Notes under the pieces: generated by a model
Databases searched by the model: none
Seen by the model: the letters and a program-made list of their open reading frames with translations, nothing else
Told to the model about the DNA's origin: nothing
Shown: positions 51,298 to 59,220 of the stretch, piece after piece
Layout of the letters: every line of letters starts with the position of its first letter
Numbering within the stretch: the stretch's first letter is position 1
Position numbers and translations under genes: made by a program
Origin: Aliidongia sp035943795
GTDB lineage: Bacteria; Pseudomonadota; Alphaproteobacteria; ATCC43930; CGMCC-115725
Direction of reading: 5' to 3'
NCBI RefSeq assembly: GCF_035943795.1
Contig: NZ_DASZBY010000101.1
Location: 1-64,000, forward strand
DNA: 64,000 bases

Positions 51298-53568
51298 ATG
51301 AAGATCGTCTGCATCGGCGGCGGACCGGCCGGGCTCTATTTCGCCATCCTGATGAAGAAGGCGAACCCGGCCCACGAGGTCACGGTCTATGAGCGCAACC
51401 GGCCGCACGACACGTTCGGCTGGGGCGTCGTATTCTCCGACCAGACCTTGGAGAACCTGAAAGGCGGCGACCCGGTCAGCCAGGGCCGCATCATCGACAG
51501 CTTCGCCCATTGGGACGATATCGACATCCATTTCAAGGGCCGCTGCATCACGTCGGGCGGCCACGGTTTCTGCGGCATCGCGCGTCGCCATCTGCTGGCG
51601 ATCCTGCAGGATCGCGCGGCCGAACTGGGCGTCGACCTGCGGTTCGAGCAGGAGGTCGGAAGCCTCGATGGCTTCGCCGACGCCGACTTGATCGTTGCGG
51701 CCGACGGCATCAACAGCCGGATCCGCGCCGCTCATGCCCAGCATTTCCGGCCCCAGATAGCGCTGCAGGCCAACAAGTTCACATGGCTCGGCACGACCAA
51801 GCTGTTCGACGCCTTTACCTTCATCTTCGTCGAGACCGAGTGGGGCTGGTTCCAGGCCCATGCCTATCGGTTCGACCGGGAAACCTCGACCTTCATCGTC
51901 GAAACACGCGAGGAAACCTGGCGGGCAGCGGGGCTGGACGAGGCCGATACCGCGACCACGACGGCGTTCTGCGAACGCCTGTTCGCGCCCTGGCTCGACG
52001 GCGCGCCGCTGATGGCCAACAGCCGGCACCTCAAGGGTTCCGACTGGATCAATTTCCCGCGTGTCGCGAACGAGACCTGGGTGAAAGGCAACCTCGTGCT
52101 GATGGGCGATGCCGCCCATTCGGCGCATTTCTCGATCGGGTCCGGCACCAAGCTGGCGCTGGAGGATGCGATCGGGCTCGCCCAGGCCTTCCAGCGTCTT
52201 GGCGACGACGTGCCAGCCGTACTCGCCGCCTACGAGGCGGAGCGAAGGATCGAGGTGCTGAAGATCCAGTCGGCCGCGCGCAACTCGACCGAATGGTTCG
52301 AGCATGTCGACCGCTATGCCGGGCTGGAACCGGAGCAGTTCGCCTATTCGCTTCTGACCCGCAGCCAGCGCGTCAGCCACGAGAACCTGCGCCTGCGCGA
52401 CCGAGGCTATGTCGAAGGCATGGAGCGGTGGCTCGGTGCCAGGGCCGGCGTCGATCGACCGACCGCGCCGATGTTCCTGCCGTTCGGCCTCAGGGCGATG
52501 CGGCTTGCCAACCGCATCGTGGTCTCGCCGATGGCGACCTACAGCGCCACGGACGGTATGCCGGGCGATTTTCACCTGGTGCATCTGGGCAGCCGCGCGC
52601 TCGGCGGCGCCGGCTTGATCTTCACCGAGATGACCTGCGTGACGCCCGAGGGGCGGATCACGCCCGGCTGCGCAGGCCTTTATACCGACGCGCAGGCCGC
52701 AGCCTGGCGGCGCATCGTCGATTTCGTCCATGGGCAATCCGGGGCGAAGCTGTGCCTGCAACTGGGACATTCCGGCCCGAAAGGCTCGACCAAGCGCGGG
52801 TGGGACGGCATGGACGAACCGCTCGATGCTGACAATTGGCCGCTGCTGGCGCCGTCGGCCGTGGCCTGGGGCCCCGGCAACCAGGTGCCGCATCCGATGG
52901 ACCGCGCCGACAGGGATGCGGTCCGCGACGCGTTCGTGGCGGCGACGCGGCGCGCCGAGGCGGCCGGCTTCGACATGATCGAGCTTCATGCCGCCCACGG
53001 TTATCTGCTGTCGGCCTTCATCTCGCCGCTGACCAACCGGCGCGACGACGAATATGGCGGCAGTCTTGCCAATCGCCTGCGCTTTCCGCTCGAATTGTTC
53101 AGCGCCATGCGCGCGGTCTGGCCGGCCTCGAAGCCGATGTCGGTGCGTATCTCGGCGACCGACTGGGTGCCGCACGGTGTCACGCCCGAGGATGCGGTCG
53201 AGATCGCCCGGGCGTTCCAGGCCGCCGGCGCCGACCTGATCGACGTTTCGGCCGGGCAGACCTCGATCGCGGCGAAGCCGGTCTACGGCCGGATGTTCCA
53301 GACGCCGTTCGCCGACCGGATCCGCAACGAGGTCGGCATCGCCACCATGGCGGTCGGCAACATCACCGAGGCGGACCAGGCGAACTCCATCCTGTCGGCC
53401 GGGCGCGCCGATCTGGTCGCCCTGGCGCGACCGCATCTGTCCGATCCACACTGGACCTTGCAGGCGGCCGCCCGGCAGGGTCATCGCGACCAGGCGTGGC
53501 CCAAGCCCTATCTGCCGGGTAAGGCGCAGCTCGAACGGTTGCTCGCCAAGGAGGCGCAAAGCCCATGA
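51298..53568 (+). CDS. Bifunctional aryl-CoA monooxygenase/reductase (2-aminobenzoyl-CoA or salicylyl-CoA type)
   Basis: This fusion of 756 residues joins two flavoenzymes. Residues 1-375 are an FAD monooxygenase: MKIVCIGGGPAGLYFAILMK with GGGPAG (7-12), the WGVVFSDQTLENLKGGD segment, and LMGDAAHSAHFSIGSGTKLA. Residues about 385-750 are an old-yellow-enzyme (FMN) barrel: MRLANRIVVSPMATYSA, HAAHGYLLSAFISPLTNRRD and GRADLVALARPHL. This arrangement is that of 2-aminobenzoyl-CoA monooxygenase/reductase of the aerobic anthranilate pathway and of salicylyl-CoA 5-hydroxylase fusions. It breaks aromaticity by combined hydroxylation and reduction. AGGAGG precedes the ATG. Its stop overlaps the SDR gene by 4 bases. 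Confidence 0.9.
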   Translation: MKIVCIGGGPAGLYFAILMKKANPAHEVTVYERNRPHDTFGWGVVFSDQTLENLKGGDPVSQGRIIDSFAHWDDIDIHFKGRCITSGGHGFCGIARRHLLAILQDRAAELGVDLRFEQEVGSLDGFADADLIVAADGINSRIRAAHAQHFRPQIALQANKFTWLGTTKLFDAFTFIFVETEWGWFQAHAYRFDRETSTFIVETREETWRAAGLDEADTATTTAFCERLFAPWLDGAPLMANSRHLKGSDWINFPRVANETWVKGNLVLMGDAAHSAHFSIGSGTKLALEDAIGLAQAFQRLGDDVPAVLAAYEAERRIEVLKIQSAARNSTEWFEHVDRYAGLEPEQFAYSLLTRSQRVSHENLRLRDRGYVEGMERWLGARAGVDRPTAPMFLPFGLRAMRLANRIVVSPMATYSATDGMPGDFHLVHLGSRALGGAGLIFTEMTCVTPEGRITPGCAGLYTDAQAAAWRRIVDFVHGQSGAKLCLQLGHSGPKGSTKRGWDGMDEPLDADNWPLLAPSAVAWGPGNQVPHPMDRADRDAVRDAFVAATRRAEAAGFDMIELHAAHGYLLSAFISPLTNRRDDEYGGSLANRLRFPLELFSAMRAVWPASKPMSVRISATDWVPHGVTPEDAVEIARAFQAAGADLIDVSAGQTSIAAKPVYGRMFQTPFADRIRNEVGIATMAVGNITEADQANSILSAGRADLVALARPHLSDPHWTLQAAARQGHRDQAWPKPYLPGKAQLERLLAKEAQSP

Positions 53569-54320
53569 GTGACAAGCCATTGAAGGGATTGAGCGCCGTC
53601 GTGACCGGCGGCGCCAAGGGCATCGGCTTCGCGATCGCTCGACGGCTGTGGCAGGAGGGCGCCGACCTGGTGCTGCTCGGGCGCGATGCGGCGGCGCTCG
53701 ACAGCGCCGCCGAGGCGCTCGATTGCTCCCAGGTCGCGGCCGATGTGACGGATGCCGCATCGCTCGAGCGCACGTTCGGGCTGATCGGGCATTTCGATAT
53801 TCTGATCAACAATGCCGGTGCGGCGCTGACCAAGCCGTTCGGCAAGCTCGAGCCCGACGATTGGCACGCCATGCTGGCGCTCAACCTGACCGCAGCCTAC
53901 CACACCAGCCGGCTTGCGCTGCCGGGTATGCTGGCACGCCGCTGGGGCCGCATCGTCAATGTCGCCTCGACGGCGGGGCTCAAAGGCTATGCCTATGCCA
54001 CGGCCTATTGTGCTGCCAAGCACGGGCTGATCGGCCTGACCCGCGCACTGGCGCTGGAGACGGCCAAGACCGGCGTCACGGTCAATGCGGTCTGCCCGGG
54101 TTTCACCGATACGGACCTGGTCGCCCGCGCGGCCGATCTGATCGAGAGCAAGACCGGGCGCAATGCCGCCGACGCGCGGGCGCATTTCGCCAGCTACAAT
54201 CCGCAGGACCGGCTGATCCAGCCGGACGAAGTGGCCGATGCGGTCGCCTTCCTGTGCCGGCGCGAGGCCGCCGCCATGACCGGCCAGTCCCTGATCGTGG
54301 CCGGCGGAGAGGTGATGTGA
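53565..54320 (+). CDS. Short-chain dehydrogenase/reductase (3-hydroxyacyl-CoA type)
   Basis: This classical SDR of 251 residues uses NAD(P)+: the cofactor motif is TGGAKGIGFAIA, the NNAG motif is present, and the catalytic set is the Ser in NVASTAGLKG and YCAAK. In this operon it should oxidise a hydroxylated alicyclic acyl-CoA after ring reduction. ATG overlaps the previous stop (ATGA), and its TGA shares one base with the next ATG. Confidence 0.9.
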   Translation: MSDKPLKGLSAVVTGGAKGIGFAIARRLWQEGADLVLLGRDAAALDSAAEALDCSQVAADVTDAASLERTFGLIGHFDILINNAGAALTKPFGKLEPDDWHAMLALNLTAAYHTSRLALPGMLARRWGRIVNVASTAGLKGYAYATAYCAAKHGLIGLTRALALETAKTGVTVNAVCPGFTDTDLVARAADLIESKTGRNAADARAHFASYNPQDRLIQPDEVADAVAFLCRREAAAMTGQSLIVAGGEVM

Positions 54321-55129
54321 TGGATTTCCACGATTTCACCCCGAAGCATTTCCAGTGGCGGCTGGACGGCAAGGTCGCGACCATTACGCTCAACCGGCCG
54401 GAGCGGAAGAATCCGCTGACCTTCGGGTCCTATGCCGAGTTGCGCGACACGTTCCGCGCCTTGACGACCGCCGAGGCGGTCAAGGCGATCGTCATCACCG
54501 GTGCCGGTGGGAATTTCTCGTCGGGCGGCGACGTGTTCGAGATCATCGGCCCGCTGACCGAAATGAAGATGCCGGAACTGCTGGGTTTCACGCGTATGAC
54601 CGGCGACCTGGTCAAGGCGATGCGCGCCTGCCCGCAGCCGATTTTCGCAGCGATCGACGGCATCTGTGCCGGTGCCGGCGCCATCATGGCCATGGCATCC
54701 GATCTGCGTTACGGCACGGCCGAGGCCAAGGTCGCGTTCCTGTTCAGCCGGGTCGGCCTGGCCGGCTGCGACATGGGGGCCTGCGCCATGCTGCCCCGGA
54801 TCATCGGCCAGGGACGAGCGGCGGAACTGCTCTATACCGGCCGCAGTCTGGGTGGCGTCGAAGCCGAACGCTGGGGCTTCTTCAACGGGCTGCTGCCGCG
54901 CGCGAGCCTGGCGGAGGAGGTCGCAGCCATGGCGGCCCGCCTGGCGGATGGCCCGACCTTCGCCCATGGCATGACCAAGACGATGCTGCACCGGGAATGG
55001 GCCATGGACCTGGACACTGCGATCGAGGCCGAGGCGCAGTCCCAGGCGCTGTGCATGGCGACCCAGGATTTCCGCCGGGCCTACGACGCGTTCGCCGCGA
55101 AGCAGACCCCCAAGTTCGAGGGCAATTGA
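54320..55129 (+). CDS. Enoyl-CoA hydratase-family protein of the aryl-CoA operon
   Basis: This crotonase-fold protein of 269 residues starts MDFHDFTPKHFQWRLDGKVA. Oxyanion-hole segments are FSSGGDVFEIIG and IDGICAGAGAIMAMASDL. The active-site helix reads VGLAGCDMGACAMLPRIIG, without the usual catalytic Glu of hydratases, so it may open a ring or act as an isomerase or hydrolase rather than a simple hydratase. It is coupled to its neighbours by 1-base TGATG junctions on both sides. Such a crotonase accompanies the monooxygenase/reductase in known anthranilate-CoA clusters. Confidence 0.88.
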   Translation: MDFHDFTPKHFQWRLDGKVATITLNRPERKNPLTFGSYAELRDTFRALTTAEAVKAIVITGAGGNFSSGGDVFEIIGPLTEMKMPELLGFTRMTGDLVKAMRACPQPIFAAIDGICAGAGAIMAMASDLRYGTAEAKVAFLFSRVGLAGCDMGACAMLPRIIGQGRAAELLYTGRSLGGVEAERWGFFNGLLPRASLAEEVAAMAARLADGPTFAHGMTKTMLHREWAMDLDTAIEAEAQSQALCMATQDFRRAYDAFAAKQTPKFEGN

Positions 55130-56286
55130 TGGCCGACAAGAGCTATCTGCGCTGGCCGTTCTTCGACGATCGCCATCGGGCGCTCGCCGACCGGCTCGAA
55201 GCCTGGGCCGGTCCGGCGCTGGCCGATCCCCATCACGGCGATCTCGACGCGACGTGCCGCGCCCTGGTCGCGGCCCTGGGCACGGCCGGCTTCCTGGCTG
55301 AAGCGGTGCCGGAGGCGGGAGCGCAAGCGCTCGACGTGCGCAGCCTGTGCCTGGTGCGCGAGACCCTGGCCCGTCATTCGGCACTGGCCGATTTCGCCTT
55401 CGCCATGCAGGGGCTCGGCACCGGTTCGATCAGCCTGTTCGGCACCGACGCCCAGCGCGCGCGCTACCTGCCCGCTGTGGGCGCCGGTCGGGCCATCGCC
55501 GCCTTCGCCCTGTCCGAACCCGACGCCGGGTCCGATGTCGCCGCCATGGCCATGAGCGCAACCCCGGTGCCCGGCGGCTGGCGCCTCGACGGTGTCAAGA
55601 CCTGGATCTCGAACGGCGGCATCGCCGATCACTACGTGCTTTTCGCCAGGGTGGGCAATGTCCCGGGCACCAAGGGCATTGCCGCGTTCATCGTCGATGC
55701 CAAGACGCCGGGGCTGCAGATTGCCGAGCGGATCGAAGTCATCGCGCCCCATCCGCTGGCGACCCTGCGCTTCGAGAATTGCGTCGTGCCCGAGACGGCG
55801 CTGCTGGGCCAGCCGGGTGAAGGCTTCAAGATCGCGATGGCGACCCTCGACATCTTCCGACCGACGGTCGGCGCCGCCGCACTGGGCATGGCGCGCCGAG
55901 CCTTCGACGATGCGTTGACGCGGGCGAAGAGCCGCATCATCGGCGGCAAGCCCTTGGCTGACCAGCAACTGATCCAGGCCAAGCTCGCCGACATGGCGCT
56001 GCAGATCGATGCCGCGGCCCTGCTGGTCTATCGGGCGGCCTGGACGCGCGACGTGGAACAGCGGCGCATCACGCGCGAAGCGGCGATGGCGAAGCTCTAC
56101 GCGACCGAGGCGGCACAGCGGGTGATCGACGACGCGGTGCAGATCTTCGGCGGCCTGGGCGTCAAGCAGGGCGTCAAGGTCGAGGAACTCTATCGAGAGA
56201 TACGCGCGCTCAGGATCTACGAAGGAGCGAGCGAGGTGCAGAAACTGATCATCGCCCGCCAGACTTTGCAGGAGATCGCGCCATGA
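55129..56286 (+). CDS. Acyl-CoA dehydrogenase of the aryl-CoA operon
   Basis: This FAD enzyme of 385 residues has FALSEPDAGSDVAAM, KTWISNGGIADHYVLFAR, the C-terminal QIFGGLGVKQGVKVEELYRE and the catalytic glutamate in IYEGASEVQKL. The N-terminal domain is shorter and Ala-rich compared with fatty acyl-CoA dehydrogenases. It should desaturate a ring-derived acyl-CoA. ATG overlaps the crotonase stop by one base, and the stop overlaps the RidA start by 4 bases. Confidence 0.92.
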   Translation: MADKSYLRWPFFDDRHRALADRLEAWAGPALADPHHGDLDATCRALVAALGTAGFLAEAVPEAGAQALDVRSLCLVRETLARHSALADFAFAMQGLGTGSISLFGTDAQRARYLPAVGAGRAIAAFALSEPDAGSDVAAMAMSATPVPGGWRLDGVKTWISNGGIADHYVLFARVGNVPGTKGIAAFIVDAKTPGLQIAERIEVIAPHPLATLRFENCVVPETALLGQPGEGFKIAMATLDIFRPTVGAAALGMARRAFDDALTRAKSRIIGGKPLADQQLIQAKLADMALQIDAAALLVYRAAWTRDVEQRRITREAAMAKLYATEAAQRVIDDAVQIFGGLGVKQGVKVEELYREIRALRIYEGASEVQKLIIARQTLQEIAP

Positions 56287-56681
56287 CCGCGCTCCGCTTT
56301 CTCCAGCCACCCGGCTGGCCACGCCCCAAGGGCTATTCGAACGGCGTCGCCGCGACCGGCGAGACGATCTTCGTCGGCGGCCAGATCGGCTGGGACGAAG
56401 CCGGCGTGTTCGCCGAGGGTCTTGCCGCCCAGGTCGAGCGCACCTTGTCCAACATCGTTGCCGTGCTGGCGGAAGCCGGCGCCGGACCGGGCGACATCGC
56501 CCGGCTGACCTGGTACCTGGTCGACATCGACGACTACATGGCCCGGCAGGCGGAGGTCGGTGCCGCCTATCGCCGCGTGCTCGGCCGGCATTTTCCGGTC
56601 ATGGCGGTGGTCCAGGTCGTGCGCCTGGTCGAGCGTCAGGCGCTGGTCGAGATCGAGGCGACCGCCGTCAAGGCGCCGTGA
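56283..56681 (+). CDS. RidA/YjgF-family enamine deaminase
   Basis: This RidA subunit of 132 residues forms trimers and hydrolyses reactive enamine/imine intermediates. Typical segments are GYSNGVAATGETIFVGGQIG, LAEAGAGPGDIARLTWYLVD and the conserved Arg before the closing VEIEATAVKA. A RidA gene in a pathway that hydrolyses an amino-substituted ring product makes sense for a 2-aminobenzoyl-CoA route and argues for that substrate over salicylyl-CoA. Last gene of the operon; it overlaps the convergent GNAT gene by 14 bases. Confidence 0.9.
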   Translation: MTALRFLQPPGWPRPKGYSNGVAATGETIFVGGQIGWDEAGVFAEGLAAQVERTLSNIVAVLAEAGAGPGDIARLTWYLVDIDDYMARQAEVGAAYRRVLGRHFPVMAVVQVVRLVERQALVEIEATAVKAP

Positions 56682-57114
56682 CCGGCCGGCGGTAGAACAG
56701 GTCCCAGTCCTCGGCGCCGGTCTGCACGAAGCCGTGGCGCTCGTAGAAGCGGATCGCCGCACTGTCCCTCAGTACGGTCAACACGACCGGCTTGCCGACC
56801 GCATCCGCCTCGGCCAGGAGGGCCCGCAGCACGGCGGAGCCCAGCCCGCTGCCCTGGAACCGTGGATCCAGATAGAATTGATCCACTTCCAGTTCTCCGC
56901 CCTGGGGCTTCAGCGCCACACAGCCGGCAAGCGTGTCGCCGACCAGGACCAGACGGGTCACCGCCGGCGAGAAGGCGGCCCGAAACCGGGCGCGCGCCCG
57001 CTGCGGGTGCCAGCGCCCGACCTGTTCCAGCGAAGGGCGCATGGCGGCATGCCGGATGAGCAGCAGGCGTTCGAAATCATGCTCGTCGGCACGGGCGAAA
57101 GTGAAAGGCGACAC
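56668..57114 (-). CDS. GNAT-family N-acetyltransferase
   Basis: This acetyl-CoA-dependent acyltransferase of 148 residues has the acetyl-CoA-binding motif RFQGSGLGSAVLRAL (Q/R-x-x-G-x-G/A) and the closing RFYERHGFVQTG typical of the family. The start is GTG, with GGAG 8 bases upstream inside the previous gene. It is the last gene of the minus-strand signalling operon, 2 bases after the Hpt-GGDEF gene. The substrate is not known. Confidence 0.85.
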   Translation of the reverse strand: MSPFTFARADEHDFERLLLIRHAAMRPSLEQVGRWHPQRARARFRAAFSPAVTRLVLVGDTLAGCVALKPQGGELEVDQFYLDPRFQGSGLGSAVLRALLAEADAVGKPVVLTVLRDSAAIRFYERHGFVQTGAEDWDLFYRRPVTAP

Positions 57115-57116
57115 CC

Positions 57117-58748
57117 TCAGTTCTCCGCGACCCTGATCGCTCCGGCGCCATCTTTCTTCGCCTCCAGCAAGGCTGCCTCGGCGGCTCGGACCAGCTCGGC
57201 GGCGGGATGCTGGGGGCGGGCGGGCGCGATGCCGGTGCTGAAAGTGGCTGATGCGGCCACCTCGGCGCCGCCATGGACGATGCCGGCGAAGGCGAGCCGG
57301 ATCCGGTCGAACAGGTCCTCCGCCATGTCGGGCTCGGTCTCGGGCAGCAGGACCGCCAGCCGATCGCCGCCGAAGCGGCCGATGACGTCGCTCCGTCGAA
57401 GACGGCGGCGCAGCAGCAGGGCCAAACTGCGCAGCACGCCGTCGCCGACCGGATAGCCGTGGCGCTCGTTGAGCGCGCGGAAGTGGTCGATGTCGAGGAT
57501 GGCGAGCGTCAGCGGCCGCTCGATCCGATCCACCCGGGCGATTTCCGCCGCGATCCGCCGGTCGAACGCGCGATGGGTCGCCAGGCCGGTCAGCGGGTCC
57601 TGCGTGATGAGCGCGTTGAGGGCGCGCCGCCGCTCGGCACGGGCGGCGACCGCGACGCGCAAACGATTGGCCGGAACCGGCTTCACCAGGAAATCATCAG
57701 CGCCCGTAGCGGCCGATGCGAGTTGCCGCTCGACCTCGACGGCACTCGCCAGGAACAGGATCGGCAAGGTCGACCAGGTCGGGATTTGCTGGATCACCGC
57801 CCCCAGCTCGGCACCGGTGCAATCGGGCAGGGCGGCGTCCATCAGCAGCATGTCCGGTGGGAAATCGGCGAGCGCTTCCAGAATGCGGAGCGCGGCCGGC
57901 GCCACGCGCGCGCGCATTCCCGCGGCTTCGAGCAAGCTCGCGGTCCGATTGGCCTCGACCGGATCGGCACCCAGCACCATAACGCGGTAAGGCGCGTGAT
58001 CGTCGATCGTCGCCAAATGGTCGAGCCGACCGATCAGTTCCGACACCTCCGATGGCCAGGGCAGGAAGATGTCGATGCCGGCACGGGCGGCGGCGAGCCG
58101 CATGCCGATGTCGCCGCGCCCGGCCAGCAGCACGGTGGGGATTTTCGGATCCCGATCGATGTTGAGCGCGGCCGCGGCCGAGATCGCGCGATCCGGCGGT
58201 CCGGCGCCGCTGCCGTCGATCAGCACGACGACGGGCTCCAGCTCCGCCACGGCGATCTGCAGCGCCGCGGTGGTGCCGAAGGCCTCGGGATGATATCCGT
58301 ATTGCCGCAACTGCTCGATCAGACCGGCGGCGCGGTCGGGCGTTCCGTCCAGCAGGTAGAGCGTCTTGGTCGCCCGGCCGGGGCGCCGCGGCGCGGCCAC
58401 CTGCACGCCCGCGGCATCGACCGTGCCGGCGGCGGTCAGACCGTCAGCCGCCTTGCGGATCGCACGCTTCTGGTCGCTCGTGGGATCGCCGGCCTGGGCC
58501 AGGGACTGGGCGATCAGTCGCTCCAGCCGGGCGGCGCATGCGGACAGCTCCGTGAAGCCGAAGGTGCCGGCCGAACCCTTGATGCTGTGGGCCAGCAAGC
58601 GCAGATCGGCCGCGACCCCGTCCGGCCAGACAGCGTTGGTGGAGGGTTTCAATCCCCTGACGCGCGACAGACGCTGCGGCAGCTCCTGGACGAAATTGTC
58701 GCGCAGCGCCGCTAGTCTGCGCTGCAGGTCCTCAACCGTCCCAACCAT
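57117..58748 (-). CDS. Hpt-receiver protein with degenerate GGDEF domain
   Basis: This is a cytoplasmic signalling protein of 543 residues. An N-terminal Hpt domain has the phospho-accepting His54 in AHSIKGSAGTFGF. A degenerate receiver-like domain follows (about 125-245), then a fuller receiver (about 250-370) with LLMDAALPDCTG and VKPV. The C-terminal GGDEF domain (about 385-540) keeps LDIDHFRALNERHGYPVGDG, but the active site reads RFGGDRL (460-464), with Arg and Leu for the Glu and Phe of GGDEF. The enzyme is probably inactive as a cyclase. The RxxD inhibitory site is kept (RRSD), so it could bind c-di-GMP as a receptor. It overlaps the upstream lone receiver gene by 17 bases. Confidence 0.87.
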   Translation of the reverse strand: MVGTVEDLQRRLAALRDNFVQELPQRLSRVRGLKPSTNAVWPDGVAADLRLLAHSIKGSAGTFGFTELSACAARLERLIAQSLAQAGDPTSDQKRAIRKAADGLTAAGTVDAAGVQVAAPRRPGRATKTLYLLDGTPDRAAGLIEQLRQYGYHPEAFGTTAALQIAVAELEPVVVLIDGSGAGPPDRAISAAAALNIDRDPKIPTVLLAGRGDIGMRLAAARAGIDIFLPWPSEVSELIGRLDHLATIDDHAPYRVMVLGADPVEANRTASLLEAAGMRARVAPAALRILEALADFPPDMLLMDAALPDCTGAELGAVIQQIPTWSTLPILFLASAVEVERQLASAATGADDFLVKPVPANRLRVAVAARAERRRALNALITQDPLTGLATHRAFDRRIAAEIARVDRIERPLTLAILDIDHFRALNERHGYPVGDGVLRSLALLLRRRLRRSDVIGRFGGDRLAVLLPETEPDMAEDLFDRIRLAFAGIVHGGAEVAASATFSTGIAPARPQHPAAELVRAAEAALLEAKKDGAGAIRVAEN

Positions 58749-59139
58749 GATGACGCATCCAGATTTCCGACACGGTCTGGGCGACCGTCATCGGATCAAA
58801 CGGCTTGGCGAGGACGTCGAGCGCACCCAGTTCGAGCAGCGCCTGAACCTCGGCGCGCTGCGCCTTGGCCGTGAAAAACACAATCGGAACCGCCGACATC
58901 AGGTCGATCTGGCGCAGGGCCGCGAAGGTTTCCGGCCCATCCATCCGCGGCATCATGACGTCGAGCAGGATGAGCTCCGGTTTGAAAATTGGTGCCAGAG
59001 CGAGCGCGCTTTCGCCGGATTCGCAGGCATGGACCGTGAACCCGCCCATCACCTCGAGTGCGATCTTGGCGACTTCGCGGATATCCGGTTCGTCGTCCAC
59101 ATACAGGATGCGGCTGAGGGCTGGGAACCGCTCGCTCAC
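58732..59139 (-). CDS. Single-domain response regulator
   Basis: This CheY-like receiver of about 135 residues has LYVDDEPDIRE, LILLDVMMPRMDG (phospho-Asp), the Thr in FFTAKA and the lysine in LAKPFD. There is no output domain, so it should pass phosphate or bind a partner. The start is uncertain: GTG at 59139 gives a normal N-terminus, while TTG at 59172 is in frame. It lies between the hybrid kinase and the Hpt protein in the operon, the right position for a phosphorelay intermediate. Confidence 0.88.
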   Translation of the reverse strand: MSERFPALSRILYVDDEPDIREVAKIALEVMGGFTVHACESGESALALAPIFKPELILLDVMMPRMDGPETFAALRQIDLMSAVPIVFFTAKAQRAEVQALLELGALDVLAKPFDPMTVAQTVSEIWMRHHGWDG

Positions 59140-59220
59140 GACCGGCCGCCTGCGGGTCGGGGCTGCATCCAACGGTCTATCGACAAGGTGCGTCCTCTGG
59201 GATCCATGCTCGACCTCCGA

